Shown: positions 25,044-37,954, numbered from the stretch's first letter. The stretch: DNA of 64,000 nt from Rhyacichthys aspro (GCA_036850595.1 CM072159.1:2036529-2100528), one strand, 5' to 3'. Numbers and translations are program-made. Notes: generated by a model not told the origin, from the letters alone.

Positions 25044-25416
25044 ATGAAAACAGTAGAATAAGTGTAAGCAATTCAGTGATCACATATTTGTAAATTGGTA
25101 TTTATTAAGTCATCACTAGATTAAATCACTTACGTTCACCTTAGCTTGAACAAAGAAATATATCACAGCCTATCTCATGTTAAGGCAAGAAAATAACTAG
25201 CAACAACCTTGTGTGCTTATGTAAATAGCAATCTTTGGAGCAGAGGTTGGTGGTATCTAGACATTCTCAATGCTATGGTCAACAATAGCTAGAGGGCCTG
25301 AGTTGTATTTTGCCACCAATGTTGGCAGATAGACTTTTCAATGTTGTGAATAAAACTTTACAGGGACTTGACTACTCAGCTCTGCTCCACTCATCTTTTT
25401 TCTCTCTCACACACAG

Positions 25417-25537
25417 ACCCAGAGATGGGAATTCAGACTCAGACAGACACTCACGGAGTGGAGCAGAGCAGGGGCCACCAAAGCGGCTGCGCACTGACAG
25501 CAAAGTGTTTCCAAGATTTGGCCCCAGCAGTCCCTAA
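25417..25537 (+). other. Exon-like open segment with strong acceptor
   Basis: A pyrimidine tract (cttttttctctctcacacacag) directly precedes an open frame of about 40 codons ending in TAA. It encodes a hydrophilic Ser/Asp/Arg-rich tail with a basic cluster (PPKRLRTD) and ends FPRFGPSSP. It could be a 3'-terminal coding exon. No upstream exon was found, and the copy in B (58433-58553) differs by a Ser-to-Gly change. Chance is quite possible. Confidence 0.2.
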
Positions 25538-25543
25538 AAACAC

Positions 25544-28500
25544 AGAAGCAGACTGGACTAAAAGGTAACGTCTTTATCAAACTAAGGGCAGCCCTGCTGA
25601 ACAAGTCTGGGAGCAACATGTTTTTACCTTAGAGTTTTCACCTAAAATCCAACAGTGCCCAGACCAAAGCTGATCATTTTGATACACTGTTTGGATTAGT
25701 TTGGATGGTGTTGAGACAGCATTTTTTTTAACAAAAAAATACCACTTTCCCCAAGCCCTGAATCATATCACCAGTTATGGTATGCAACACCTTTGGTTTA
25801 TAACAGCAACAAGTGTCTGTTAGCTTTTGCCACCTCAGCAGCAGAAAAAATTAATAAGCTTTAACACAAACGCATTGCAGGCTATCATTTTTATCTGACA
25901 GCAAAACAATCACCACATTTTAATTGGCTGCATACAGTTCTTGCTAAACAAGCCAACTGGACTTTTGATGAGACCAACGAGAAAGCCGCTCTTGTCAGAT
26001 TCCCAATAGCAGGCAGAGAGAGACAACAGCTGCAAAAGCTACAGTCACTGGATTATGACTTACACACTCTCTTTGTGACCATCTTTCAACCAGCTAATTA
26101 GAGATTTACCCTTTAAAAAAATTTTTTTGCAACAAACATTAACAGTCTTTCCTTTGCAAATGTTTCAGCTCCTGCAGCCCTGATAAATCAGGTAGTTGCA
26201 CTTAATAAATCGATTCTTTCCAACATGTGTTTTCATATTTTTGTATGGTTATCATCAATATTAGGGCTGGCCATAAGTAGCACTACTGTGTTTTTGCTTA
26301 GTGAGACTATCGTGCACTCAATGTCAATCTGTATTTTTCTTTTCTGCTCAAATGCTTGCCCTTGTTCAGTTGAGAGCTGTAGTGCACTTCTCTTTCTGCA
26401 TGTCAGTTGCTTTTGCAGTAATTTTAGTTATACACAGTCTGGGATAGTTTCATATATATGCAGATACAAAACCTACCCTTAAAGTTAAAATCTGCGTCCT
26501 GAGTTCCCCTAAAAGAAGAGCAGAGTCATGTGATACAGACAAATAACCCAGCATATAATTACTTAGACACAATAATACAAGCCAGTGAAGGATGAAATGA
26601 GCAGGAGTTCAGTGACAGGACTCACATACGGAGCAGGACTGACTCATGGAGGTGTGAGGACCAGCCAAAACAGAAGCACTTTTTAATCAAATGTCCAGAT
26701 TCCATAAACGTGTGCCATATTACGTGAATTATAAAACACATTCTGGTTCACGCAAATTCACCATTTTTTTAAAATAAATGATCAAAGAGAAAAAAAAGGT
26801 TAAATGTCCCTAAATGATCGTATTAAGTACATATGTGGTTTTAGTGAAGTGTGAAGTCAACTTTTATTTATCACATGTGTCAACATGACAGGTGATTTTT
26901 AGTAGTATTGCTTTTTGAGTCTAAATTCAACAATAGCGATTCTCTTAAGGTTGTTTGGATATCCAGACATTAAAAACTTGAAAACAGCACTGTTTTGTCC
27001 ACATTTTTTCAAATGTGATAATATATTACATATGCATTTGTTCATACTGAATACTGTAATGAAATAACTGAATATGATAATAAAAGTTAGAGAGACATGA
27101 GATTTAAGCAGACATTTTTTTTCTGAACTTGTAATTCTTAGTTAAGCCAACTTGTTAAAAGTTAAGATATCTCATTAATGTTATTGTCTCATGTTGCAAT
27201 GAAGTGTTGAGTTTTGTCTGTCTTTGTTTACAGTCATCTCAAACATAAAGCATATGTCCACACTAGGATAAAGACATAAAAGGCCAAATAAGTGTAATGT
27301 AGTTGTGTGTATTACAAGTAGTAATAGTAGCCATGTCTCTTCTAAAGCAGAAAAAAGCTACAGCAACACCATCACTTATCACTGCTTCAGGTAAAAGCAT
27401 CTTTAGCAAGCATTGTTAGTTAGCGATTAGCTCTACATGATTAAGTTTCATTGACTGTTACCAATCATAACAAAGCATGTAAAGCTTTATTAGTGATCAC
27501 CAAAACATTGTAATAATCTATGTGCCTTATGAAATGTGCCATCTTATCAGCTGACATTAGCATAAGAGGTGTTGAAGTATCATTAGCCAAGACACTGAAA
27601 CCTTTTCTTCAAACATCTGCTTTTCTTAAAATGCATTGATTTGTTGCAGGTTGCATGGAATGTCCCAAGATCCAATGTTCTCTGTTGTGACTGCTCTCCC
27701 TCCTGACCCTGCGCTTGGTAAATGATGCTGTATTAATAGTAGATAATATTCAGTCTCGTTATGCTTTAATGGACAATGCTCATTATTGTCTGAGACACAT
27801 GAGACTTGGGTACAATAGAAGGTGAGTCTGTGTCCTCGCCTCCCCTTCCTCATTTGCATGCTCTTGTTTCCTGTCTCCTTGCTGTTCACCGCTGCTTGAA
27901 ACTAAATCAAACTCACAGTAAAGCAGAACGTAAATCAAATAGTGTCCCGGCTGCAAAGCCCAGCTGCTGTGGTATTACTGTACACAATGTGCTCACTGGT
28001 ATGTGCAGGGAGAAATTATATTTGTCCAGTGATAGAGGCCCAGGCGGTACCTCCAGTCATTCTGTATGATAATAAATACATTTCACTTTGCCTTAGTCAA
28101 ATGCATGTACTTCTTAGTTGACTTAACATTCCTTAATAATGCGGCTATAGTTGAGCATCTATATCAGCTTAACTGTAGTCCTGTTTCCACAACATTTAAA
28201 GTGATTTGCAACAAATCTTTGAATTGTTACTAGAAGGAGAAAACAAATTAGGGTTCCATGAACTGTTAGGACGGCATTTGTGTGACATCAAAGACCTGAG
28301 AAAAATAATGTGTACTTTTTCAGGGGTTTTGGTTAAACATATTTAACCAAATATGCTAAATAATAGGACTGTCTCTTACTTCAGGCTTGTGTTTTCCATT
28401 ACAGTAGCATAGATAGTAGCATCTTTTTGGTAAATTATTAAACAGAGAGTATGCAATTTTTTATGTATGTATGAAAAAATGTTTAATCAGCTAAAAGCAT

Positions 28501-29428
28501 ATTCTAACAGGAATCATCTGTTAACCATGAGACCTTAATAAATAAGGACTGTCGACAGATACTGTGTCACACACAAATAACGTGCTCGCTTCTGGAAAAA
28601 AAAATTTGGTATTGGTATACATCGATGTCAACACGGAAGTAATAGCTACTGCTACTGGGTTGGTAAAAAAGAAAATTAGGTAGTGTTGTTAAAGAGAGAA
28701 AGAAAAACAATACAACTCAGTTTCTATAAACTATATATTATGTATTGGATTTATGGCAGCACAGGCCTAACAGAACTTAACAAAAGAAGTAAACTATTCT
28801 ATCCAGGTGACTTGCTTAGCCCAGTATTTAACGTACCGGACATAGTTTCTGTTGTAAATAAAAAGCTTTATTCAAGGCAGTTTACCCATATGAGATTAGA
28901 GTGAAGGTGGGCATACATTTGTAGTTTAAGCTTGATATTTGAGCTTTGTTCACAAACACAAAGTATGCCAAAGGATCAGTATACATCCAGATTGCTTACA
29001 TGTCAGAGACATCATTAGCATTACAAACACTGTCATGTAATGTGGTCATACAAACTGACCGAACATATGATCATACAAATACACACCTACATCTGTCTTG
29101 TGGTAACACTTTTTATTGTAGAGCACACTTTTCCGGCCTAACCAATATATTATACACTAGAAAATGTGAATAATAATTGAAAACATCACTTTGTATATCA
29201 CTAAAACTCCAGTTACATACATACATACACAAAATAAGTGATTTGCAATTATACCAAGTGAGGCAAGCCTTATCTAAATATTATGTACCTATGTACCTAT
29301 GTTGCAGTAAGTAATATAACTTGTAGAGGCGATCAAGTAATGTGTTGAAAGATGAGAAGGGTTTGTGGCATTGTTCGAGAAAAAAAAGCATAAGCTGTTT
29401 CTCTTTACCATAAAAGACTTTAGTGGGG
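25544..29428. other. Non-coding DNA, copy A
   Basis: No supported gene, RNA or mobile element. The open frames at 26225-26482 and 27806-28069 are open in both copies but show no domain. A tandem ATAC run near 29216-29230 is longer in copy B, and a duplicated 'tatgtaccta' near 29283-29300 is single in copy B. Confidence 0.4.
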
Positions 29429-29706
29429 TCAACAAAAGGCTGCAATGGTTCTGTTAAAATAAAGCCAAAGTAGAGCAGCAGCGGCTGAGTGAATGTGGAG
29501 TTGACTTTGGAGAACTGACGTCACTGAAACAAAACTGATAACTGGTTTTATCACAATATAAGGCCCACAAATTGGCTCCAAACAAACATTATTTACGCTG
29601 TCCTTTTCTCTTAATATCCTTGTATGCAACTGCTCCACAAATCCCTTCCTCTCCAATCCACTCCACCTTCCAGTAACACTAATTAGCGGGAAATTTATAG
29701 TTTGTG
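29429..29706 (-). other. Open continuation of the TRIM pseudogene, unassigned
   Basis: The minus-strand frame stays open past the recognisable TRIM coiled coil into sequence reading PQTINFPLISVTGRWSGLER and onward. I do not recognise it. It is not the B30.2 (PRY-SPRY) start that follows the coiled coil in many fish TRIM genes. It may be read-through into intron sequence or a further decayed exon. It is also open in copy B (within 62293-62712). Confidence 0.3.
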
Positions 29707-30166
29707 GTATAACTCTTTCAATTTTTGCAAGGTCCTCCTCTAGAGAGACTTTTAGTTTATCTGCAAGCACGAACACAGCTGATGCCATGTCATTAAAGTA
29801 ACATAGGGCCCTGTTTGTATCCTGGTGGACTCCGAGGAATCACTGGCTGTGGACAGTGATGGATATTTGCTTAAAAAAGGATGGGGTTTGTGTGTTTGAG
29901 AGGGAGTCCAGCTTTTTTTAGTTTTTAAGTTTCCCCTGAATCTCTCAGAGTCTACACAGTTCTGTCTCCCACTGAGATATCATTTGCTGCTTTACTTTAG
30001 ACTCCATTTTCTTTAAGAGACGGGTCACCTAAGTGAAGCTCTCCTGACAGTGGCCCATTGCATCAGTGACAAGTACAATGACAACCACTTCCTCATGTTG
30101 ATCAATTTTCTCTTTGATTGTCTGTAGCCTGGCCTCTAGATCTTTCTGTCTCTTGGTCATTTTGGT
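29707..30166 (-). pseudogene. Tripartite-motif (TRIM) coiled-coil pseudogene, copy A
   Basis: Decayed coiled-coil exon of a fish TRIM/finTRIM-type gene. TRIM proteins are RING E3 ubiquitin ligases, many of them antiviral; the coiled coil drives antiparallel dimerisation. In order on the minus strand: TKRQKDLEARLQTIKEKI, the start of the coiled coil; LLKKMESKVKQQMISQWETE, equivalent to the family's 'VKQQ..SQ.E.E' segment; a Leu-Ser-Asn-Thr-Gln segment, equivalent to 'LSHTEDH.qFL..YPSLS'; and YFNDMASAVFVLADKLKV, equivalent to the family's 'YFEDVTAAVSELRDKL'. In-frame stops at 30029-30031 (TAG), 29945-29947 (TGA) and 29918-29920 (TAA) show it is dead. RING and B-box exons were not found upstream to 31014. 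The match is by recalled family pattern. It sits inside a whirlin intron on the same strand. Confidence 0.72.
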
Positions 30167-31065
30167 TGTACATACATATTTTTGTACCGACAATGTACTT
30201 TGAGAATAATATACATATAAAATATTAACTTTAATCTAGCTTGTATGTCCTCTCCAAAACTGCTGCATCACTCAAATATTACTCAGGTGTTTAGGTAATC
30301 AACAAAGCTGACCATCTTTGCCAAGAACACTCTCATGGCCCACTTCATCTTCTTTCTGCTGAACAGTCTGGACAGGGAAGTCTTTTAAAAAACAGAAGCA
30401 TCAGCAAAAAACATCACAATATAAGCACAACAACTTCTTCCAAGAAACGTTCAGAGCCCAACTTTTTATGAGCTTCGGTCTCCACGTGCCTGGCAAGTTA
30501 AAACCCATTTAATGTTTTTATTTAATATGAGTTTATGGACCTACCGTTTTTTTTATGAGGCAGCTGTGTTGGCAGCAGTATGAGTCAGTCACTGGCATAA
30601 ATAATAAAGCTCAAGACTTATACAACAACAGAGCAACAGGAGGACATTCTAAAGGTGTGGTGTTTGAGGAAAACAGAACACATCTGTGTTGAATACCAGT
30701 TCCATTATATACGTCACATTGGCTGTTGGAGTGTAAGTCAACATCGCCGCAACAGTGGACTGGATTTGCGCTTGCTATCTCTCAAAAGGAAGATGCCAGA
30801 CTCCTCCACCATCCAAACCATGAATTACATTTCACAAGTAAGATTTCAAACACCACATGTTTCAATTTTTTGATTAACATTTATTTACACCAGTCAATCA
30901 TGTGATTTGGGAATCAGCCAAAGAAACTCACAAGCCACTTAGTTAAGTTTCTGTCCCAAGATGCTCATAAGTCCTTATTAATTAGTCAATACCATAAAAA
31001 ATACATCCAACTTCAGTTCCAAGACATATCATCTTTTGATATGCTCAGGGTGATAAGATGTTCCT
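30167..31065. other. Sequence upstream of the TRIM pseudogene
   Basis: Expected location of the RING/B-box exon if the pseudogene came from an intact gene. No paired cysteine-histidine pattern was recognised on the minus strand. The duplicated block remains aligned through 31014. Confidence 0.35.
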
Positions 31066-31325
31066 GTTAGGGGTCACGAGTGATTTGAGCCTATCCCAGC
31101 AGCTTTGGGCCAAAGGGGTTTACCCTGGACAATGACCAGTTAGTCACAGGGCTGACATTTAGACACAGATACTGACAGACAACCATTCACTAGGGATAGT
31201 TTGGATGAGCCAATTGCCCTGTACATGTATGTCTTCGGGCAATGGGAGGAAGCAGGAGACCTGGAGTCCTCACAGAAGGACCAGAGATGGCCAGCTGGAA
31301 CTCACAACCTTCTTGCTGTGCACTC
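31066..31325 (+). repeat. Common teleost dispersed repeat, near full length
   Basis: 'taggggtcacgagtgatttg', 'agcctatcccagcagctttg', 'gtttaccctggacaatgacc', 'gacagacaaccattcactag', 'gtatgtcttcgggcaatggg' and 'gaactcacaaccttcttgct' match, in order, an abundant fish interspersed repeat recalled from many genomes. It begins about 50 bp after the last position that can be compared with copy B. Confidence 0.7.
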
Positions 31326-34300
31326 CACATTATGGTGTTATAAAATGTATTTTCTTATTGACACAGTATGTGTAATATATACATCATCTAACCACTAGAT
31401 ATCAAATTAAAAAAGGGCATTGCTGTAAGTTTGTGTTAGTTATTGTCATAAAAGCATCATCTGTGTGAAGTATAATATTTGTTTGCTTTTTAAATATACA
31501 GTAAAAACATAATGTAACAACATTTTATATTAAGCTGTCTTATAATTTATTGGCAATGAAACTTATGATTGGAATAATGTTTATGTTAATAAAGTCTTTT
31601 ATATACTGTCTCTGTATTTTCTACAGTGAAATCTGGCATGATTTTTATTGAAGACAGAATAACCTTAGGAGGAAGTGGAATCAATTGGATTCCCATTGGC
31701 TGCATTTGTGAAACCCGCTGATGTTTTCTGACTGAGCTGAAAAAGCCTCCAATTCCTTGCTGGAGCCTGGTGGACATGTCGCTGTGCAAACTTGATGATG
31801 GCACTCTCCTGAAATGTAAAAGAGAGCAGCGCTGCAGTTTCCTCCTGAGGCCTTCCAGGTCCTGTCAAACCCGCTCCCAGCAACATCCCGCTCTGTCTCA
31901 GTGCCACACAACTGTTTCTCATGTCTGTGGTGTTCAGCTATGCAGAAAATTAACTCCAGCGGCTACAGCACATCCATGAGCCAATTCTATGCCCATTTTC
32001 ACTGTGATCTTTGAAATATAACAACATCAAAACCATACTTTCTTCACATTTGAATTTGATTTGAACTCTTTTTCATTTTTTCCACATTATGACTTTTTTC
32101 TAAAATGGCTTAATTGATAATCCATCCATCCATCCAGATCCTTCTGATCTCTTGGAACACAGGATACTGAAAACTGCAAGAGAGTTATCTTCATCCCACT
32201 GAGATAAAAATGTGTAATTTAACTGTTGCCTGAAGCAACAAAGGGTACATCTCATTTGTCTAATTGTGCATGTTTGACTCATCATTTACATCAGAAGTTA
32301 TTCTCCATGAACCATATTTGCTGCTGTCCCAAAGTTCCTATAGATGGATAGACCAAGGAGGCTTCAGAGAGGAGACATGAGCAAGGATACACAGGAGTTT
32401 CCTACAGAGGTCAAGCTCATGGCAGAGGAGAAAATCCCGCCCATAGCAGGTGTGTCAGTATGATCATAAACAGACATTGGACGCTCCTCATCAGACAGGT
32501 GTCCTATTATGATTAAGTCATGTCTCCTGATTCTACTTTGCTCTCTCTTCTGTGGACAGGGCTATGACACAAGGGGAGAACCCAAGTGCAGGTATTTTAA
32601 ACATACAAATAAAAGTACACAATAGCTTCTGTATAATATGCTCTTTTTTATTATTATTATTGTTTTTAGTATTAAATGAACAACTAACACTTTTTTACTC
32701 TGACACTCTTGTGGGGAATGACTTCATGATTCTAGGGGGTTTACCAGCCATTGTGAAACGGTAGAATCCTTTCTGTTCAATTAATATTGCTGGACATTCT
32801 TGTTTTTCTTATGACTCACTAGATTCTGAAAGGTGCTATAGTGTGATGATGGATGTGAAGTGGTCCTAACTTTATTCAACACAGGGAGGCATTTACATTC
32901 AATAATGTTCAAATTCATTTAACACATTACTAAAACAGTTAAGTTAAACTTTGTTGTCCGTGTAAGAAACCCATTCTCCATCCATGCTTTTGCAATAAAC
33001 ATGTATGTATTTTTTACCATAGCAGTCTCTGGTGTAAATAAGACCTTCACAGCTGAGGTCACACTAAGTGTTAAGGATACGGTGCAGAGAAAAGGTCAGC
33101 GCTCAATTTAAATGTGAGTGAAATCATTCAGAAAGTGGCCTCTGCTCAGTCCTTCACTCCTCAGTGACTCCCCAAGAGATCTCATTATAAACCAGGTTGA
33201 TGCATCAACACAGTCTAAAGACAAAGTCAGCATTTATCAAACAATAAGGTATTTGGAGAGTTAACTGGCCTGGTATATCTTAGAACTGACTTTTCTTGAT
33301 TAGTTGATCAATGAGGTCTACTATACTAAATTTAATTATAACACAAGTAACTTTTAACAGACCTGTTGTAATGATGAGGCAGCAACATGTCTGTCTGAAT
33401 CCTACTTTCCACAACAAGATACATTTAATGGTTCAGTCATGAAAGAAAGGTATTAAGCTCCAATCTGAAATCTATCTTTATTTGTGTTATGTGAAGACTT
33501 CCAAAAAAAACTAGGATCTTGTATCTCTACATTTACCAGCCATACATTGTTTCAGATTAATTTGGGCACATTCTTCTTTACAAATTCATTGAGGTTTTTG
33601 GGCATCTGCTTGTGCACATCTCCCTTAAGGTCCTGTAGTACCATTTCAGTTCTAGACCAGTACTGTTTTTTTAGGGGACCGCTTTTCTGTTTTCACCTTG
33701 TTTTGGATATAATGCATGTTTTTACAATACCACCACATGGAGGCAGCAGAGTTATACATGGAAGGTTTTAGGACCTGTGCTTCCTCATGAAAGGCCGCAG
33801 TTGAGTCATCAGGCTGTTATGAACATTTTTCCCCTATATTAGATTTTGTACAGTATAATTTGAATCCTTTTTAAAGCAATATTATGTTCATCTTTGCATT
33901 ATTTTGTTATTTTATTATTTTTTGTATCTTGTGATACTTCTTAAGCATAGTGTTGTTCACTTTTACACTTCTTTTTTTTAATTAAATGCATATGGACTTT
34001 AACAGTTATTTTTCTAAATTGGTTTAAATTATTAAATAAGATTTTACTTTGTCACTTCTGTCCATTACGTCTTCAGTTAATGGTAAAATACTATCACACC
34101 CGCCACAACAGTTAGCCAAAATGTTCTGGAGCAGAGCAGTGACCAGTTTTCACAACATTTTCAGTGAGAAAACTTTGATTCAGGAGTAGCCTGACTTTTG
34201 GCTGAGCTTTGACAGGTTTGTGCTGACTGAGTAGGCATACAAATCCAGACTGTAGTCACGGTGAGCCTGTCTCCCACACACAACCAGAGGAGGAGGCAGC

Positions 34301-35408
34301 TGCTCTGAAGAGAGGGGAGGACAGAGGATGTTGAAGGAGATGGGTGCTGGCACCAGCGGAAGCCCACCGTGTGACACTAATGGGCCCAGAGAGACACAGC
34401 GGGACGGCTCCATCTGAGTCCTCTACAGGCACAGGTTTAGGAGACGGAAAATGAAAGGTGCTGTTGAACATATTTGGCCTGTTCCAATGTTCACATTTAC
34501 GGGGTAGTACTTAGTGTAACTGAACATCAATCAAACAGACTCTTGTTTGATTTATGTAATTGAACTCAATCCCAGTGTAATAGAACCCTGATTTAATTCT
34601 ATTACACTTTTCTCCAGGGTCAAGACAATATGGAAAGTGCAAGTGTACACTTTTATTATCCAGTTAATTTTTTTAGTGGGGTGGATGATATAGCCTCAGA
34701 AACTGAACACCATTATTTTGAATATTGCAGGTTGTCACATGCTGCAGCATGTATTGGTGCATTGCAATTTTCAAATTCTACAATTGTGTCTATTTTCCCT
34801 TTTACTTATTATAACAACCTACCAAAAGTGCCAATCTACTGTACCAACTATTTCTGTCATATCTACTTTATTTATTTGAGTTTAGGTCTAGAGCAGGTGT
34901 GAACAAATCAGGTGTACTCAGTTTTAGCCTAAAAACATTGGTTTTGGTCTGCTTCAAATGAACTCGTGTGTGGTTTAATTGACTTGTGAAACAATGTCCC
35001 AAAGGCAGGGAGTGAGGAGTGAGCCAAAACATTGTTGGCCAATGGCACAAAACACTAAAAAGTGTGCATCTAATGAGAAAATAGGTAAAAATGTCAGATA
35101 TGGGGTAATCAGCTGTTGAGAAGATATGCTGTGAATGTTTGTAGGTAACAGCTGCTGTGAACCCTGCCAAACACAAAGATTTAAAATTATTCATCAATAA
35201 TAGCTGCAGTCCTTCCCCAGGCAAGGGGTGTAGCTGCCTTATTTAGAAAGTTTGGGTTGTTTGTGAAAACAGAACCAGACCAACCAAAAATAAAAGAAGC
35301 AACAATTGAATCAAGTGTACCTGACTATTAGAGATTAGCATGCAAAAAATGCTAAATGTTTTCACTGTAAGATTTGTCTCAGCTTACTTCCTGTGATCAG
35401 ATAGGGTG
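31326..35408. other. Unique non-coding DNA
   Basis: Several short open frames on both strands. The G+C-richer stretch 34160-34480 gives three overlapping minus-strand frames of 68-77 codons without recognisable domains. A short ATCC repeat lies near 32119-32137. No gene supported. Confidence 0.4.
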
Positions 35409-35410
35409 TA

Positions 35411-36343
35411 CCAGTCAGGTCCATAAATACTGGGACATTGACACAATTCTTATCTTTTGGGCTCCATACACCACCACAATGGATTCGAAATTAAACCAAC
35501 AAAATGTGCTTTAACTGCAGATTTTCAGCTTTAATTTGAGGGTATTTACATCAAATCAGGTGAACGGTGTAGGAACAGTTTCTATATGTGCCTCCCACTT
35601 TTAAGGGGCCAAAAGTAATGGGACAAACTAAACAATCTGAAACTGTCTTCAGTTCCTGCTTGTTCTTGGGGCATTTTCCCTTCAGTTTTATCTTCATCAA
35701 GTGAAATGCATGCTCAATCGGATTCGGGTCCGGTGATTGACTTGGCCATTGCATAACATTCCACTTATTTGCCTTAAAAAACTCTTTGGTTGCTTTCGCA
35801 GTGTGCTTCGGATCATTGTCCATCTGCAGTGTGAAGCGGCGTCCAATGAGTTCTGAAGCATTTGCTGAGCTCACCGGTGCGTTCTTTCTTTTTAAGAATG
35901 TTCCAAACAGTTGATTTGGCCACACCTAATGTTTTTGCTATCTCTCTGATGGGTTTGTTTTGATTTTTCAGCCTAATGATGGCTTGCTTCACTGATAGTG
36001 ACAGCTCTTTGGATCTCATATTGAGACTTGACAGCAAGAGATTCCAAATGCAAATGTCACACCTGGAATCAACTCCAGACCTTTGACCTGCTTAATTGAT
36101 AAAGAAATAACAAGGGAATAGCCCTCACCTGTCTATGAATAGCTTTTGAGTCAATTGTCCCATTACTTTTGGTCCCTTAAAAAGTGGGAGGCACATATAG
36201 AAACCTGATTTGGATGAAATTAAAGCTGAAAGTCTGCAGTTAAAGCACATCTTGTTCGTTTAATCTTAAATCTATTGTGGTGGTGTATAGAGCCCAAAAG
36301 ATGAGAATTGTGTCAATGTCCCAATATTTATGGACCTGACTGG
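35411..36343 (-). mobile_element. Internally deleted Tc1-like transposon with long inverted repeats
   Basis: 933 bp, flanked by TA at 35409-35410 and 36344-36345. Both ends read CCAGTCAGGTCCATAAATA inward and remain alignable for roughly 200 bp (about 35411-35625 and about 36160-36343 in inverse orientation). This includes a repeated inner block 'tatatgtgcctcccactttt' and 'aagtaatgggaca', as expected of Tc1-family IR/DR-type ends. The interior is a fused remnant of the transposase (see 35641-36019). The element is non-autonomous but keeps both complete ends, so it could in principle have been mobilised in trans when a source element was active. Confidence 0.93.
35641..36019 (-). pseudogene. 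Tc1-like transposase remnant (HTH plus DDE C-terminal part)
   Basis: The minus strand starts MRSKELSLSVKQAIIRLKNQ and continues through IREIAKTLGVAKSTVWNIL, the paired-like N-terminal helix-turn-helix of a Tc1 transposase. After TGELS the frame breaks. A second frame reads GRRFTLQMDNDPKHTAKATK and then WPSQSPDPNPIEHAFHLMK, the conserved DNDPKHT and SPDLNPIEH blocks of the catalytic domain. The region between them (linker, second HTH and the first catalytic Asp) has been deleted around 35865-35885. The end after KNKQELKTV is also missing. Full Tc1 transposases are about 340 residues; under 130 remain. Confidence 0.92.
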
Positions 36344-36345
36344 TA

Positions 36346-37954
36346 TGTATCAACAGATAAGGACCAATCCTGCAGTCCACCTCCATCTTAAAGAGAAAGG
36401 GAATTCCTTTGAGGACAGCAATGTCCAAATCTTGGCCAAGGCCAGGTGGTCCGGAAGAGGAGTAAAGGAAGCCATCTTTAAAATGGAAAAGCCCTCTTTG
36501 AACAGAGGAAGGGGTCTGAGACACATCTGTCTCCCATTTACAACAGTATATATTGTGTCATCTTGTCACTATATCTTTATACAGCACATAATAAAATGGC
36601 ACTGCTTTTTAGTCTTTGTATACATTTCTGGATAATAATGCCTCTCAGCAAAAGCCACCACTTGACGAAAATACTAAATCCAAAATCAGCCGACAGATGC
36701 TCTGTTAGTTTAACAATTTGTATAGAACAGGATCCAAATGGCTGTATTTTATATCATCTCTGCTTCTTACTGTTTAAGTAATCATTTCTTGCTGCTGACT
36801 TATTACTCAACAATTTATAAAACTCCACATCTGTACAAAAGTGACTTCTGGTGTTCACACCATCTTGACAAATGGCCTGATAATATGATTGTTAGCAGCT
36901 ACATTTGTTTCTTCAGCCAAATGATGCAATGCTAGGAGAAGACCTAATTAACCAACACATCATTAAAGGGACTGTCGGAGTGTTTTATTGCTCCTAATGC
37001 TGCCGGCAGCAGGAAGACCCACAAAGATGAGACTTTGTACCAAACCTTGATACAGAGCGATATCCTGATAACCGCTTCATCATTACTGAAACAGAATCAC
37101 TTTCTAGAGGGATTACTGTCAGTAAACTGGATTAAATGCTGATAAATCTAATTCTGGTTTGTAGAAAAAAGTTACTGAGCAGTGAATTTTATGACATATT
37201 TTCTATGAATCAGAATAAATGTTCTCCGCAAAGTCATCTGATGCAAGATACAAGATGGCATTACTCCATCAAAAGGAATGAGACACATTAAAATTGTGTT
37301 TAATAATGTAACAGCTCAATGCACGAGTAAGAGATGGTTTGTCTAAAGTGGAGTGGGGGTTTTATAAATTTAAATGGACCTTTGGATGAATTGATAACGA
37401 TTCATGCTCCACTTCAGTTCTTTTTCAGTACCATGCAATCTACAAAACCCATTTCTGATGATTCTGACATTTTAAATGCAAATGTTTGCTTTATTCCCAG
37501 TTGACAGTTTCTACTGTGGGCACCAGATTTCCATGCCTCAGTGCAAATGTCTTTTTCCTTGTTGGAGGCACTAACATTAATTTATTCAAGTGATGTTCAA
37601 GGATTTTCAAGGAAGGTCCCTTAAACATAGTTACTATATAGTACTAATGTAGTACATATGTTAGCAAATGTGTGGTTGATTTTGCAGTTTGATGAATTGG
37701 CCCAACTCAATGTAATTAGAAGCAGTGCATAGCTGTCTATAGGCATATAGATATACAGCACATTTTTACCAACTGTTATTTGGGGAATTAGAAGACATTT
37801 CATAGCAAATCACGGTCCATTGTGAAGGTTGGAGCAGCTAGAGGGTCATGAGAATCATACGGATTTTCAATGGGTACATCAGCTTCCTAACACTGTTCAA
37901 AGATGAGGGGAATGTCGTCACTGTCACCGCACAGCAGGCACATCAGGGGATTGA
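36346..37954. other. Unique non-coding DNA
   Basis: Nothing beyond short motif-free open frames was seen. Presumably whirlin intron. Confidence 0.4.

Larger units (their letters stand above)
14182..31014. repeat. Copy A of a long near-identical duplicated block
   Basis: Aligns end to end in direct orientation with 44950-64000. The first base here matches the first base after the assembly gap, and base 31014 matches the last base of the window, so the true extent is longer. Copy A is 16,833 bp and copy B 19,051 bp. The main differences are the 2.8-kb transposon present only in B, about 117 bp and 22 bp extra in B, and segments of about 48, 61, 364 and 227 bp present only in A. Long stretches read side by side differ by isolated bases only. 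Confidence 0.97.

Noticed and set aside
34161..34471. Overlapping minus-strand open frames in a G+C-richer stretch
   Set aside because: Three frames open at once without motif or splice context. No evidence that any is coding.
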